From contig DAIDJC010000190.1 in assembly GCA_027451565.1 (NCBI GenBank), positions 1 to 6,348 of the forward strand: a stretch of DNA of 6,348 bases, written 5' to 3'. Positions 1 through 5,563 of the stretch are shown here, in pieces. The notes beneath the pieces are model-generated. The model saw only the letters and a program-made list of their open reading frames with translations. It was not told the origin of the DNA and searched no databases. A program made the translations under genes and the position numbers. Source of the stretch: Limisphaerales bacterium. GTDB taxonomy: Bacteria; Verrucomicrobiota; Verrucomicrobiia; Limisphaerales; UBA11358. Within the stretch, counting starts at the first letter, position 1. Each line of letters begins with the position of its first letter.

Positions 1-71
1 ATCCTTTCCATTTCGCTTTTCGGGGTGATTTGAATTCGCACTGGATGTGAGCGGGAACCCCTCTCCTTAAT

Positions 72-102
72 CCTCTCCCCGCGCTTCGCTGGCGGGGCGA
101 GG
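72..102. repeat. GC-rich intergenic palindrome 1
   Basis: CCTCTCCCCGC (72-82) pairs with GCGGGGCGAGG (92-102): ten of eleven pairs match, with one T/C mismatch, around a 9-nt loop. No T-run follows, so it does not look like an intrinsic terminator. The arm resembles the widespread CCCTCTCCCC/GGGGAGAGGG class of intergenic palindromic repeats. The segment 58-80 is also roughly complementary to 223-244 in the second hairpin, so the two may be halves of one larger element. Confidence 0.55.
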
Positions 103-201
103 AAACCAGGGGCGTTGGGTTGGTTGATGCGTTTGAAAAAGCAGAACTATTTTGACGCGTGAAATATTTTAAAGTCCATCGCAAGCCCACCGTTTTTTTC
201 T

Positions 202-232
202 CCCTCTCCGCCAATTGTATTGGGGGAGAGGG
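202..232. repeat. GC-rich intergenic palindrome 2
   Basis: CCCTCTCC-G-CCAAT (202-214 plus 215) pairs with ATTGG-G-GGAGAGGG (219-232). This gives 13 pairs interrupted by one G/G mismatch, closed by a 3-nt loop (TGT, 216-218). The arms match the CCCTCTCC/GGAGAGGG intergenic repeat type. It is followed by a second purine-rich block, GGGGAGAGG (235-243), that could pair with the pyrimidine-rich block near 60-80. Its role is unknown; such elements are usually scattered through a genome between genes. Confidence 0.6.
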
Positions 233-473
233 CTGGGGAGAGGTGGCGCTGAGTTTTCCAAAGAGTTTCCGCTCCAGCATCTTGCGGCATCTTGATTCTT
301 TCCATTTCGCTTTCGGGTTAAAAATCATTCAAAAATTTGAATTGTCAGCGGCCGCGTATTTGGTAGAGTGGTCGTTCGGCTGCTTGGTGGCGAGTTGCTC
401 CTGGCAGGATAAACGGTCCACGGCGCCCTTTCCCTGGTGGAATAGGTCCTGACCATAACAACACCTGAAATCA

Positions 474-518
474 ATCCCGTGTTCCGCGGGATGCTCCGGC
501 TTGTCCGGGGTTTTAACC
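474..518 (+). promoter_or_regulatory. rpsB: rpsB leader: three consecutive small hairpins
   Basis: Three small inverted repeats sit directly upstream of the rpsB ribosome-binding site: ATCCCG/CGGGAT (474-479 with 487-492, 7-nt loop), CCGG/CCGG (496-499 with 505-508, 5-nt loop) and GGTT/AACC (509-512 with 515-518, 2-nt loop). S2 is known to autoregulate rpsB-tsf in several bacteria by binding the mRNA leader, so a structured leader would fit. I cannot match these hairpins to a published S2 leader motif, and each is short enough to be chance. Confidence 0.3.
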
Positions 519-529
519 AAAGGAAAATT

Positions 530-1354
530 GTGAATAACGTCAGTACGATTGGAGTTAAAGAATTGCTCGAAGCTGGAGTCCATTTTGGGCATCAGACCAA
601 ACGCTGGAACCCGAAGATGAAGCCTTTCATTTTCGACGCGCGCAATGGCATTCATATCATTGACCTCAGCAAAACCGAGGTTCAATTGCGCGCCGCCATG
701 GAGTTTCTGGCCAAAACCACCGCCAAGGGCGGCCGAATTTTATTCGTGGGCACCAAAAAGCAGGCCCAACAATGCGTCAAGGACGTGGCCAAGGAAACCG
801 GCCAGATGTTTGTCACTGAACGCTGGCTCGGCGGCACTCTCACCAACTACGGCACGGTCAAATCCTCCATCAAACGGCTCAAGGAAATTGAAAAGTGGGA
901 GGCCGATGGCACCCTTTCCAACTATGGCAAGCAGGAACAAGCCGTCATCCGCCGGGAAGGCGCGCGACTGCACAAGTACTTTGACGGATTGCGTGAAATG
1001 GACAAACTTCCTTCCGCCTTGTTTGTCGTGGATGTCAAGCGCGAGCACAACGCGGTGGCTGAAGCCAAGAAGCTCAAAATTCCCATCGTTGCCCTCGTGG
1101 ACACCAACAGTGATCCCGATGATGCCACCTATCCCGTCGCTGCCAATGACGACGCCATCCGCTCCGTTCGCCTGATCATGACCGTGGCTGGACAGACCAT
1201 CACCCAGGCGCGCGCGGAATATGAATCCAAACGCTCCAAGGCGCCCGAGGATTCTGGCAAAGCGGAAACCCAGAAGTTTGAATCAGCCGAGGCCGTGGAA
1301 ATGGCAGCCGGGGATGATCCGTCCACCCCGGAAAGCGCTCCTGCGGCGGCTTGA
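530..1354 (+). CDS. rpsB: 30S ribosomal protein S2
   Basis: S2 binds the 30S subunit on the solvent side, near the junction of head and body, and assembles late together with S1. The product is 274 aa, close to normal for the family plus a tail. Conserved S2 blocks in order are: LLEAGVHFGHQTKRWNPKM (12-30), FIFDARNGIHIIDL (33-46), GGRILFVGTKKQA (67-79), ERWLGGTLTNY (97-107), a central coiled-coil segment (about 112-160), and PSALFVVDVKREHNAV followed by IPIVALVDTNSDPD (161-198). The last 45 residues or so are an Ala/Glu/Ser/Pro-rich extension, probably disordered. I chose GTG at 530 because AAAGGA (519-524) lies 5 nt upstream and homologues begin just before the LLEAGVHFGHQT block. Upstream in-frame starts (GTG 479, ATG 491) would add residues that match nothing in S2 and have no Shine-Dalgarno. 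It is followed 75 nt later by tsf, the usual gene order. Confidence 0.97.
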   Translation: MNNVSTIGVKELLEAGVHFGHQTKRWNPKMKPFIFDARNGIHIIDLSKTEVQLRAAMEFLAKTTAKGGRILFVGTKKQAQQCVKDVAKETGQMFVTERWLGGTLTNYGTVKSSIKRLKEIEKWEADGTLSNYGKQEQAVIRREGARLHKYFDGLREMDKLPSALFVVDVKREHNAVAEAKKLKIPIVALVDTNSDPDDATYPVAANDDAIRSVRLIMTVAGQTITQARAEYESKRSKAPEDSGKAETQKFESAEAVEMAAGDDPSTPESAPAAA

Positions 1355-1368
1355 TGAACCTTTCAAAC

Positions 1369-1399
1369 CCGGCCCGCATTCCAAAAGCATGCGGGCCGG
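1369..1399 (+). promoter_or_regulatory. Intercistronic hairpin between rpsB and tsf
   Basis: CCGGCCCGCAT (1369-1379) and ATGCGGGCCGG (1389-1399) form a perfect 11-bp stem with a 9-nt loop, starting 15 nt after the rpsB stop. An A-rich stretch follows, not a T-run, so it is unlikely to be a full intrinsic terminator. A stem like this could protect the 3' end of rpsB mRNA, slow RNA polymerase, or tune the S2 to EF-Ts ratio. The pairing is seen directly; the function is inferred. Confidence 0.6.
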
Positions 1400-1429
1400 A
1401 ATAAACAACAACCCAATCAACTCAATTTT

Positions 1430-2275
1430 ATGGCTGAAGTGACTGCGGCAAACGTGGCCAAACTCCGGGAAATGACCGGGGTTGGCATGATGGAATGTAA
1501 AAAGGCATTGGTGGAAGCCCAAGGCAACATTGAATTGGCAGTGGACAACCTTCGCAAATCCGGTTCCGCGAGCGCTGCCAAAAAGGCTTCGCGCGAGGCG
1601 CGTGAGGGGGTTATCACCCAATACATCGCCCCGGGCGGCAAGTTTGGGGTGCTGGTGGAGGTCAATTGCGAGACCGATTTCGTGGCGCGGAATGAGGCTT
1701 TCAAGGCTTTCTGCGATGAAGTTGCCCGCAAGGTGGCCACCGATCCTGGAGCTGACCTGGAGGCCGACCGCCTTTCAGCCGTCGCCAAAATGGGCGAAAA
1801 TATCAAAATCACGCGCCATGCGCGTTTGGATGTCAGCACCCACGGTTTGGTTGCCGGGTATATCCACACTGGTGGCAAAGTGGGTGTTTTGGTGGAAGTT
1901 GGCGCTGGCAAACCTGCGACGGTCAATGCCGATGTCTTTAAGCAATTGGTCAAGGATATCACCCTCCAGATCGCAGCGGGTTATCCCCATGCCGTCTCCC
2001 GCGAACAGGTTCCCCAGGAGGTCATTGCCAAGGAACGGGAAATCGCCGCCCAGTCTGACCGCTTGAAAGGCAAGCCGGCTGCGGCCATGGAAAAAATCCT
2101 TGCCGGTGTGCTGGACAAGTTTTTCCAAACCTACTGCCTGGTGGACCAGGGTTTTGTCAAAAGAAACTCGGAAGTCAGCGTCAAGGAACACGTGGCACAG
2201 GTGGCCAAGGAACTTGGCGATGAATTGGTGATTCGCCGATTCGTCCGCTTTCAGGTTGGAGAGGCGTCAGCCTAA
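1430..2275 (+). CDS. tsf: Elongation factor Ts
   Basis: EF-Ts is the cytoplasmic guanine-nucleotide exchange factor that displaces GDP from EF-Tu during elongation. The 281-aa product is full length. An N-terminal UBA-like domain comes first (about 1-50), with the signature TGVGMMECKKAL (16-27) and the helix NIELAVDNLRKSG. The core follows with NCETDFVARN (79-88), which includes the Thr-Asp-Phe motif that contacts EF-Tu. The repeat-like second core half is YIHTGGKVGVLVEV (145-158). The coiled-coil/C-terminal segment then contains KILAGVLDKFF (222-232) and LVDQGFVK (237-244). The ATG at 1430 begins MAEVTAANVAKLREMTG, the normal family start. No Shine-Dalgarno is visible in the 20 nt before it, which are A/C/T-rich and unstructured, so initiation may depend on an open leader or on coupling to rpsB. 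It ends 15 nt before a strong terminator. Confidence 0.98.
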   Translation: MAEVTAANVAKLREMTGVGMMECKKALVEAQGNIELAVDNLRKSGSASAAKKASREAREGVITQYIAPGGKFGVLVEVNCETDFVARNEAFKAFCDEVARKVATDPGADLEADRLSAVAKMGENIKITRHARLDVSTHGLVAGYIHTGGKVGVLVEVGAGKPATVNADVFKQLVKDITLQIAAGYPHAVSREQVPQEVIAKEREIAAQSDRLKGKPAAAMEKILAGVLDKFFQTYCLVDQGFVKRNSEVSVKEHVAQVAKELGDELVIRRFVRFQVGEASA

Positions 2276-2290
2276 GGAGCCATTCTTTCT

Positions 2291-2324
2291 AAAGGCATCC
2301 AGCTTACGGCTGGATGCCTTTTTT
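2291..2324 (+). terminator. Intrinsic terminator after tsf
   Basis: AAAGGCATCCAGC (2291-2303) pairs perfectly with GCTGGATGCCTTT (2309-2321). The 13-bp stem has a 5-nt loop and is followed by a run of six T (2319-2324). It lies 15 nt after the tsf stop and ends the rpsB-tsf unit. On the minus strand the downstream T-run is only three or four long, so it may also act, more weakly, on transcripts of the convergent operon. Confidence 0.95.
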
Positions 2325-2428
2325 AATGTCCATTTTATTTCAGGATGGAAGCTTGGTTTGGAGCCTTTGGCGGGGGGATCGCAAATTCTTAAAGCCTGTG
2401 CGAAAATTCCGGGGGTGCTGTTTTCGAT
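2325..2428. other. Spacer between tsf terminator and IS66 remnant
   Basis: No gene, repeat or RNA is recognisable here. It is probably decayed IS66 or intergenic DNA. The convergent minus-strand operon would run through it toward the tsf terminator. Confidence 0.4.
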
Positions 2429-2836
2429 TCAAAAGCCGGTCTGGCCAGTCGAGCCGATGGAGAATACATTCCATGGGTCTTCGACCGAGGAGCAACGAAG
2501 CCCGGCGACTTTTTGCTCGAAACTTTCTTCCGAGTGCGGTGGGTTGCATCGGGCTTTCGACCTTGTTGTTTTGAATTTCCACCTCGCCCTGTCCGAGGAA
2601 ACGTACCATTGTCGGCCGGCGGGTGCTGCTGCTTCGACCTGCACAAAAGCCGGCAAGAATTTGACTTTGCGCTGTCGCTGCCGCCAAACGTAAAAAGGGG
2701 TGTAGTTGAGTCCGTGCTGGCGGACAAGTGCGGCGGCAGATAAATCGCTGTTTTGAAACGCCGGCTCGATTTGGGCCCGATGCGCGGCATCAATACGGGC
2801 GGACCGGAGTCGGCTGGAACTTTTGATTGTTTTCAT
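2429..2836 (-). pseudogene. IS66-type accessory protein TnpA, decayed
   Basis: The minus-strand frame starting at ATG 2836 gives MKTIKSSSRLRSARIDAAHR, then a helix-turn-helix segment (about residues 31-57) with DLSAAALVRQHGLNY and the tryptophan of VWRQRQRK, then FLPAFVQVEA. This arrangement is typical of the small HTH protein (TnpA/OrfA) of IS66-family elements. After residue 73 or so the frame loses family character. A neighbouring frame continues with PTMVRFLGQGEVEIQ, which resembles the usual beta-rich C-terminus, so a frameshift near 2612-2622 is likely. No TnpB or TnpC (the DDE transposase) follows, and no terminal inverted repeats were found. An upstream in-frame start at 2890 exists but adds nothing recognisable. 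A standalone TnpA-like regulator, or a domesticated gene, cannot be fully excluded. Confidence 0.6.
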
Positions 2837-2854
2837 CGCCCACATTTTTACCAC

Positions 2855-2867
2855 GCCACGTCGTGGC
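2855..2867. repeat. Short inverted repeat next to the IS66 remnant
   Basis: GCCACG (2855-2860) and CGTGGC (2862-2867) form a 13-nt palindrome with a single central base, about 20 nt upstream of the TnpA-like start on the minus strand. It could be an operator, part of a decayed element end, or a genome-wide repeat unit. Only the symmetry is directly visible. Confidence 0.35.
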
Positions 2868-3004
2868 GGAATAATGGGTTCCTCCTTCACCGCTTACGAA
2901 AAGCCGGCCATGAAGGTATTTCTCCGCATCGCGCGCAACAACGGAGCCGGCATTATCTCCTGGAAAAGGTCTCCATGGGAAAGATTCTCCGTTTAAAAAA
3001 CCGA

Positions 3005-3808
3005 TCAAAAGCCCGCCGCCGCACCACCGTCAACAGGCAGAATGTGGCCATTAATGAAGCGGCCTGCCGGAGCGCAGAGATAAACCGCAGCCCATCCGAT
3101 GTCCTCCGGGGAGCCAAATCGGCCAAGGGGAGTCCGGTTTAGGATTTTTGATTTCCGGGTTGGATCGCCACTCAGAGCGCGGTCCAGCATTTCCGAGGCA
3201 ATCCAGCCTGGGGCAATGGCATTGACCCGCACGCCCTCGGGTCCAAATTCAGTGGCGAGCGCGCGCACCATGCCTAAATAAGCTGACTTTGCAGCCGAGT
3301 AGGCCACGACCATTGGCATGCCGATGAGTGATGTCATGGAAGCCGTGAACAGGATCGAGCCGGTTTTGCGGGTCAGCATGCGGGAACCAGCTTCCCTAGT
3401 CAGCGAAAATGCAGCCAGGACATGGGTCTGGAGAACAGCGGCAAATTCGGCATCGGTGGTCAAAGGCGCGGCTTTTTTGAGATGAATCCCGGCGTTGTTG
3501 ATCAAAATGCCGACAGGCCCGGCCAAAGTTTCCGCCTGGTCAACCAGCCGCGAGGCAATGCCCTCCTCGGTGATATCTGCTGCAATGGCGTGAGCTTGTT
3601 TGCCTAGCATATGGCACGCGGCCTTCAATTCGGTTTCGCGCCGTCCGACCAGCACGACCCTGGCTCCTGCAGAAACCATGCATTGCGCCATGCCCAGGCC
3701 CAGGCCGCTGCCGCCGCCCGTGATGAGGGCCGTTTGGCCGCTGAGATCAAAAGCTTGTTTGATCGTCGTCACTCCTGCTTGAGAAACAATTGAGGATTGG
3801 CGGTTCAT
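3005..3808 (-). CDS. SDR-family oxidoreductase (sugar-acid dehydrogenase-like)
   Basis: A classical short-chain dehydrogenase/reductase of 267 aa with a Rossmann fold. The glycine-rich cofactor motif TGGGSGLG is at 30-37, NNAG at 104-107, Ser157, and the active-site pair Tyr170/Lys174 in YSAAK. AIAPGWIASEM (198-208) follows, and the C-terminus ends PVDGG. Two arginines after strand beta-2 (VGRR, 54-57), with no Asp at its end, suggest preference for NADP(H). The position that normally holds the catalytic-tetrad Asn appears as His129 (QTHVLAAF). The fold resembles gluconate 5-dehydrogenase and KduD-type enzymes that act on sugar acids or keto-deoxy acids, and the neighbouring dehydratase genes support such a role. 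The exact substrate is unknown. Its ATG overlaps the stop of the upstream dehydratase gene by 4 nt (ATGA), implying translational coupling. It is the last gene of the operon; no clear terminator follows within 120 nt. Confidence 0.9.
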   Translation of the reverse strand: MNRQSSIVSQAGVTTIKQAFDLSGQTALITGGGSGLGLGMAQCMVSAGARVVLVGRRETELKAACHMLGKQAHAIAADITEEGIASRLVDQAETLAGPVGILINNAGIHLKKAAPLTTDAEFAAVLQTHVLAAFSLTREAGSRMLTRKTGSILFTASMTSLIGMPMVVAYSAAKSAYLGMVRALATEFGPEGVRVNAIAPGWIASEMLDRALSGDPTRKSKILNRTPLGRFGSPEDIGWAAVYLCAPAGRFINGHILPVDGGAAAGF

Positions 3809-5016
3809 GCGTGGCAGCCTTGTTGCAGTCCTGGAGTTTCCTGATGCTTGTACATGATGAAATATTCTCGGTGTCCCAACTTTTCCGGCTTTGATGGCTC
3901 CCCTGCAGCCACTCTGACGGTGAGCGCAAGCAGGTCCAGCGCGGACGCATCCAGGGTTTGCTCCCCGGACAGGATCAACCCTGCATTGAAATCCATGTCC
4001 TCGCGCATTTTTTCATACGTGCGGGTATTGCCAGTGATTTTGATGAGTGGAGAAATGGGCGAGCCAATCACGCTGCCGCGCCCTGTCACAAAAAGCACCA
4101 TTTGGCATCCGCCGGAGATCAGGTCCATGATGCCTTCCGTGTCGTTCGGGTTGGTGTAGCCAAATTCCATGTAGTGTGGGTCCGGCACGGAATCCATGAG
4201 CCAAAGCCCAGGGCTGGGAGGTGATTCAGAAACCCGCACCACACCCTGTATGGGGCGGCTGCCGCTTTTGGCGAAAGCGCCCAGGCTTTTTTCCTCAATA
4301 GTGGTGAGCCCACCCGCAAAGTTGCCTGGAGAGGCTGACCATTGGCGGACGCTTTTGCAGTAGGATTCCGCCTTGTCGTAGGCTCGGGCAAGTTGCTGGC
4401 GGGCGGAGTGATGGGCTGCGCGTTGCAGCAGGATTTCCTTGAGGCCAATCTGTTCGACTGTTTCCTCAAAAATGGCCCGCCCGCCGGCATCCACCAAATA
4501 GTCGAAGAAACGGCCAACCACCGGGTTGCCTGCCAGTCCGGAAGTTCCGTCGGATCCTCCGCATTCGCACCCCACCGTCAGGTCTGCCAATGTCATGGGA
4601 ACCCGGGCAACATCCTTGATTTGGCTGCGCAGTTTGTGAAGGATGCTTTTGCCGTGATCAATGCTGCGAGTCGTCCCGCCAGTCTCCTGGATGAGAAAAT
4701 CGTCTGCGGGCCTGCCCGATTCCCTGACTAACTGGGCCAGGCGTCCGGCCTGGGTGTATTCGCAACCCAAACCGACGACAAGCGCTGCCCCCACGTTGGG
4801 ATGCCTGGCCAGGGCCAGCATGAGGCGGATGGCATAGGCGTTGTCATAACAGCCGGAAAAGCCTATCACGTGGGTATCCGGTTCGTCGCGTGCGATGGCG
4901 TGCGCCACATACTGGGCGCATTCCACCGTGTAAAGGACAAGGATCAAATTGCGCACACCCTTGCGCCCATCGGGCCGCAGCCATCCGAGCCATGAACTGG
5001 ATTCAGCGGTAGGCAT
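3805..5016 (-). CDS. UxaA-family dehydratase, large catalytic subunit
   Basis: This 403-aa protein matches the catalytic part of the UxaA/GarD family (altronate and galactarate dehydratases; the beta subunit of sulfolactate sulfo-lyase belongs to the same family). These are iron-dependent enzymes that eliminate water (or sulfite) from hydroxy acids. Recognisable blocks are: GWLRPDGRKGVRN (11-23), FSGC (53-56), RHPNVGAALVVGLGCE (71-86), VGCECGGSDGTSGLAGNP (148-165), GNFAGGLTTIEEKSLG (231-246), and FVTGRGSVIGSP followed by IKITGNTRTYEKMREDMDFNAG (309-346). Cys56, Cys85, Cys150 and Cys152 are candidates for metal or substrate binding. The SAF domain that begins one-piece UxaA proteins is missing here and is encoded by the gene just upstream. 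The ATG at 5016 overlaps that gene by 14 nt and leads directly into the conserved GWLRPDGR block. The longer frame opening (to 5109) only reads through the SAF gene. The substrate is likely an aldonate or aldarate, by family and context. Confidence 0.92.
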   Translation of the reverse strand: MPTAESSSWLGWLRPDGRKGVRNLILVLYTVECAQYVAHAIARDEPDTHVIGFSGCYDNAYAIRLMLALARHPNVGAALVVGLGCEYTQAGRLAQLVRESGRPADDFLIQETGGTTRSIDHGKSILHKLRSQIKDVARVPMTLADLTVGCECGGSDGTSGLAGNPVVGRFFDYLVDAGGRAIFEETVEQIGLKEILLQRAAHHSARQQLARAYDKAESYCKSVRQWSASPGNFAGGLTTIEEKSLGAFAKSGSRPIQGVVRVSESPPSPGLWLMDSVPDPHYMEFGYTNPNDTEGIMDLISGGCQMVLFVTGRGSVIGSPISPLIKITGNTRTYEKMREDMDFNAGLILSGEQTLDASALDLLALTVRVAAGEPSKPEKLGHREYFIMYKHQETPGLQQGCHA

Positions 5017-5563
5017 GGGAGGTGTCGGTGGGCGCTCCAGTTTGTAAATCGAGCGTGGAGGAGCGCTGATCATAGTTGCTGGCCAAGTTGTGCAGGTGCA
5101 CCCACTCACCGGCAGCGATGTTGCGAACCGCGTGCCCTATGGGCAGCCCGTATTTGAGGATGGCCTGGCCTGGGGATGCCGCAGCGATCGCCATTTTATG
5201 GCCGGCTGCGATGGGTTCCAAAGCCGCGACGACCATTTTTTCATTTCCCACTATTTGAACCGGGCCGGGCACGGCGTCCTCCAGCAGGGTGGCCACATTA
5301 TCAAGAGGGTGAATCCGGATGGCGCGGACAGGGTTTCCCTTGGAGCCTGTCTGAAAATTGGGAAGGGTGCTGCGATTGGGGATTTTGGCCTTGGGCGAGT
5401 CGGAGATGTCGGCGCATCCCTGTATCGGGCTGTAAGGACGGCTAGAATCAAGCCCAAGGGCAAAAGCGCCGTCGCCCGGAGGGTTCTCGCGCCCAGCCAG
5501 ACCGGCTTGGGCACGAAAACGGCATCCTTCCAAATTATCAGACAGGTTCTCAGAGGATTCCAT
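5003..5563 (-). CDS. UxaA-family dehydratase, small SAF-domain subunit, N-terminally extended
   Basis: Residues 79-163 of this 186-aa product form a SAF domain like the N-terminus of altronate dehydratase or the small subunit of split family members: AIRIHPLDNVATLLED (81-96), GHKMAIAAASPGQAILKYG (121-139), IGHAVRNIAAGEWVHLHNL (142-160). It should pair with the large subunit encoded immediately downstream, whose start it overlaps by 14 nt. Small subunits are normally around 90-110 aa. Here about 78 residues precede the SAF domain; they are rich in Gly, Pro, Ser and Asn, have no recognised motif and look disordered. I chose ATG 5563 because GGAGG (5576-5580) lies 12 nt upstream, it overlaps the RraA-like gene by 14 nt, and I see no in-frame ATG, GTG or TTG close to the SAF domain. 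A non-standard internal start that skips the extension remains possible. Confidence 0.82.
   Translation of the reverse strand: MESSENLSDNLEGCRFRAQAGLAGRENPPGDGAFALGLDSSRPYSPIQGCADISDSPKAKIPNRSTLPNFQTGSKGNPVRAIRIHPLDNVATLLEDAVPGPVQIVGNEKMVVAALEPIAAGHKMAIAAASPGQAILKYGLPIGHAVRNIAAGEWVHLHNLASNYDQRSSTLDLQTGAPTDTSHAYR

Larger units (their letters stand above)
4..313. repeat. 16-nt direct repeat flanking the palindromic repeats
   Basis: The sequence CTTTCCATTTCGCTTT occurs exactly at 4-19 and again at 298-313. Both copies are followed by CGGG after zero or one extra T, and a little further on by TTTGAATT (29-36 and 336-343, at slightly different spacing). The two copies bracket both intergenic hairpins. 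This could be a segmental duplication of leader DNA or the footprint of an inserted repeat element. No transposase is present and no target-site logic can be shown. Confidence 0.5.
1..529. other. rpsB upstream region, no supported gene
   Basis: I find no convincing coding sequence here. Open frames on both strands have low-complexity, non-family-like translations and look like chance. The stretch holds two GC-rich hairpins (72-102 and 202-232), a 16-nt direct repeat (4-19 and 298-313) and a group of small inverted repeats just before rpsB. The rpsB promoter should lie here. The best sigma70-like candidate I can find is TTGTCA at 342-347 with TAGAGT at 364-369 (16-nt spacer), which is a weak match and only a guess. 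No end of an upstream gene can be recognised at the left edge. Confidence 0.6.

Noticed and set aside
355..450. Possible tRNA-like segment (GGTAGAGTGGTCG resembling a D-arm)
   Set aside because: No matching acceptor stem, anticodon stem or T-loop GTTCRA could be found around it.
479..529. Extended rpsB start at GTG 479 or ATG 491
   Set aside because: The extra residues match no S2 N-terminus, overlap a hairpin, and have no Shine-Dalgarno; GTG 530 has AAAGGA at good spacing.
1369..1399. Intercistronic hairpin as an intrinsic terminator
   Set aside because: No T-run follows the stem; the sequence after it is A/C-rich.
2256..2693. Plus-strand open frame overlapping the tsf end, with AAGGAG at 2274-2279
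   Set aside because: It runs through the tsf terminator, no start codon sits behind the purine run, and the translation resembles no protein family; the minus-strand IS66 match explains part of the region better.
2753..3142. Plus-strand 129-aa open frame
   Set aside because: The translation is Arg-rich and unlike any family, and it overlaps both the IS66 remnant start and the SDR gene on the other strand.
5251..5514. Minus-strand 87-aa frame inside the SAF gene, with a hydrophobic stretch suggesting a small membrane protein
   Set aside because: It lies inside the SAF gene in another frame and has no Shine-Dalgarno that I can see; its Pro/Arg-rich composition looks like a frame shadow.
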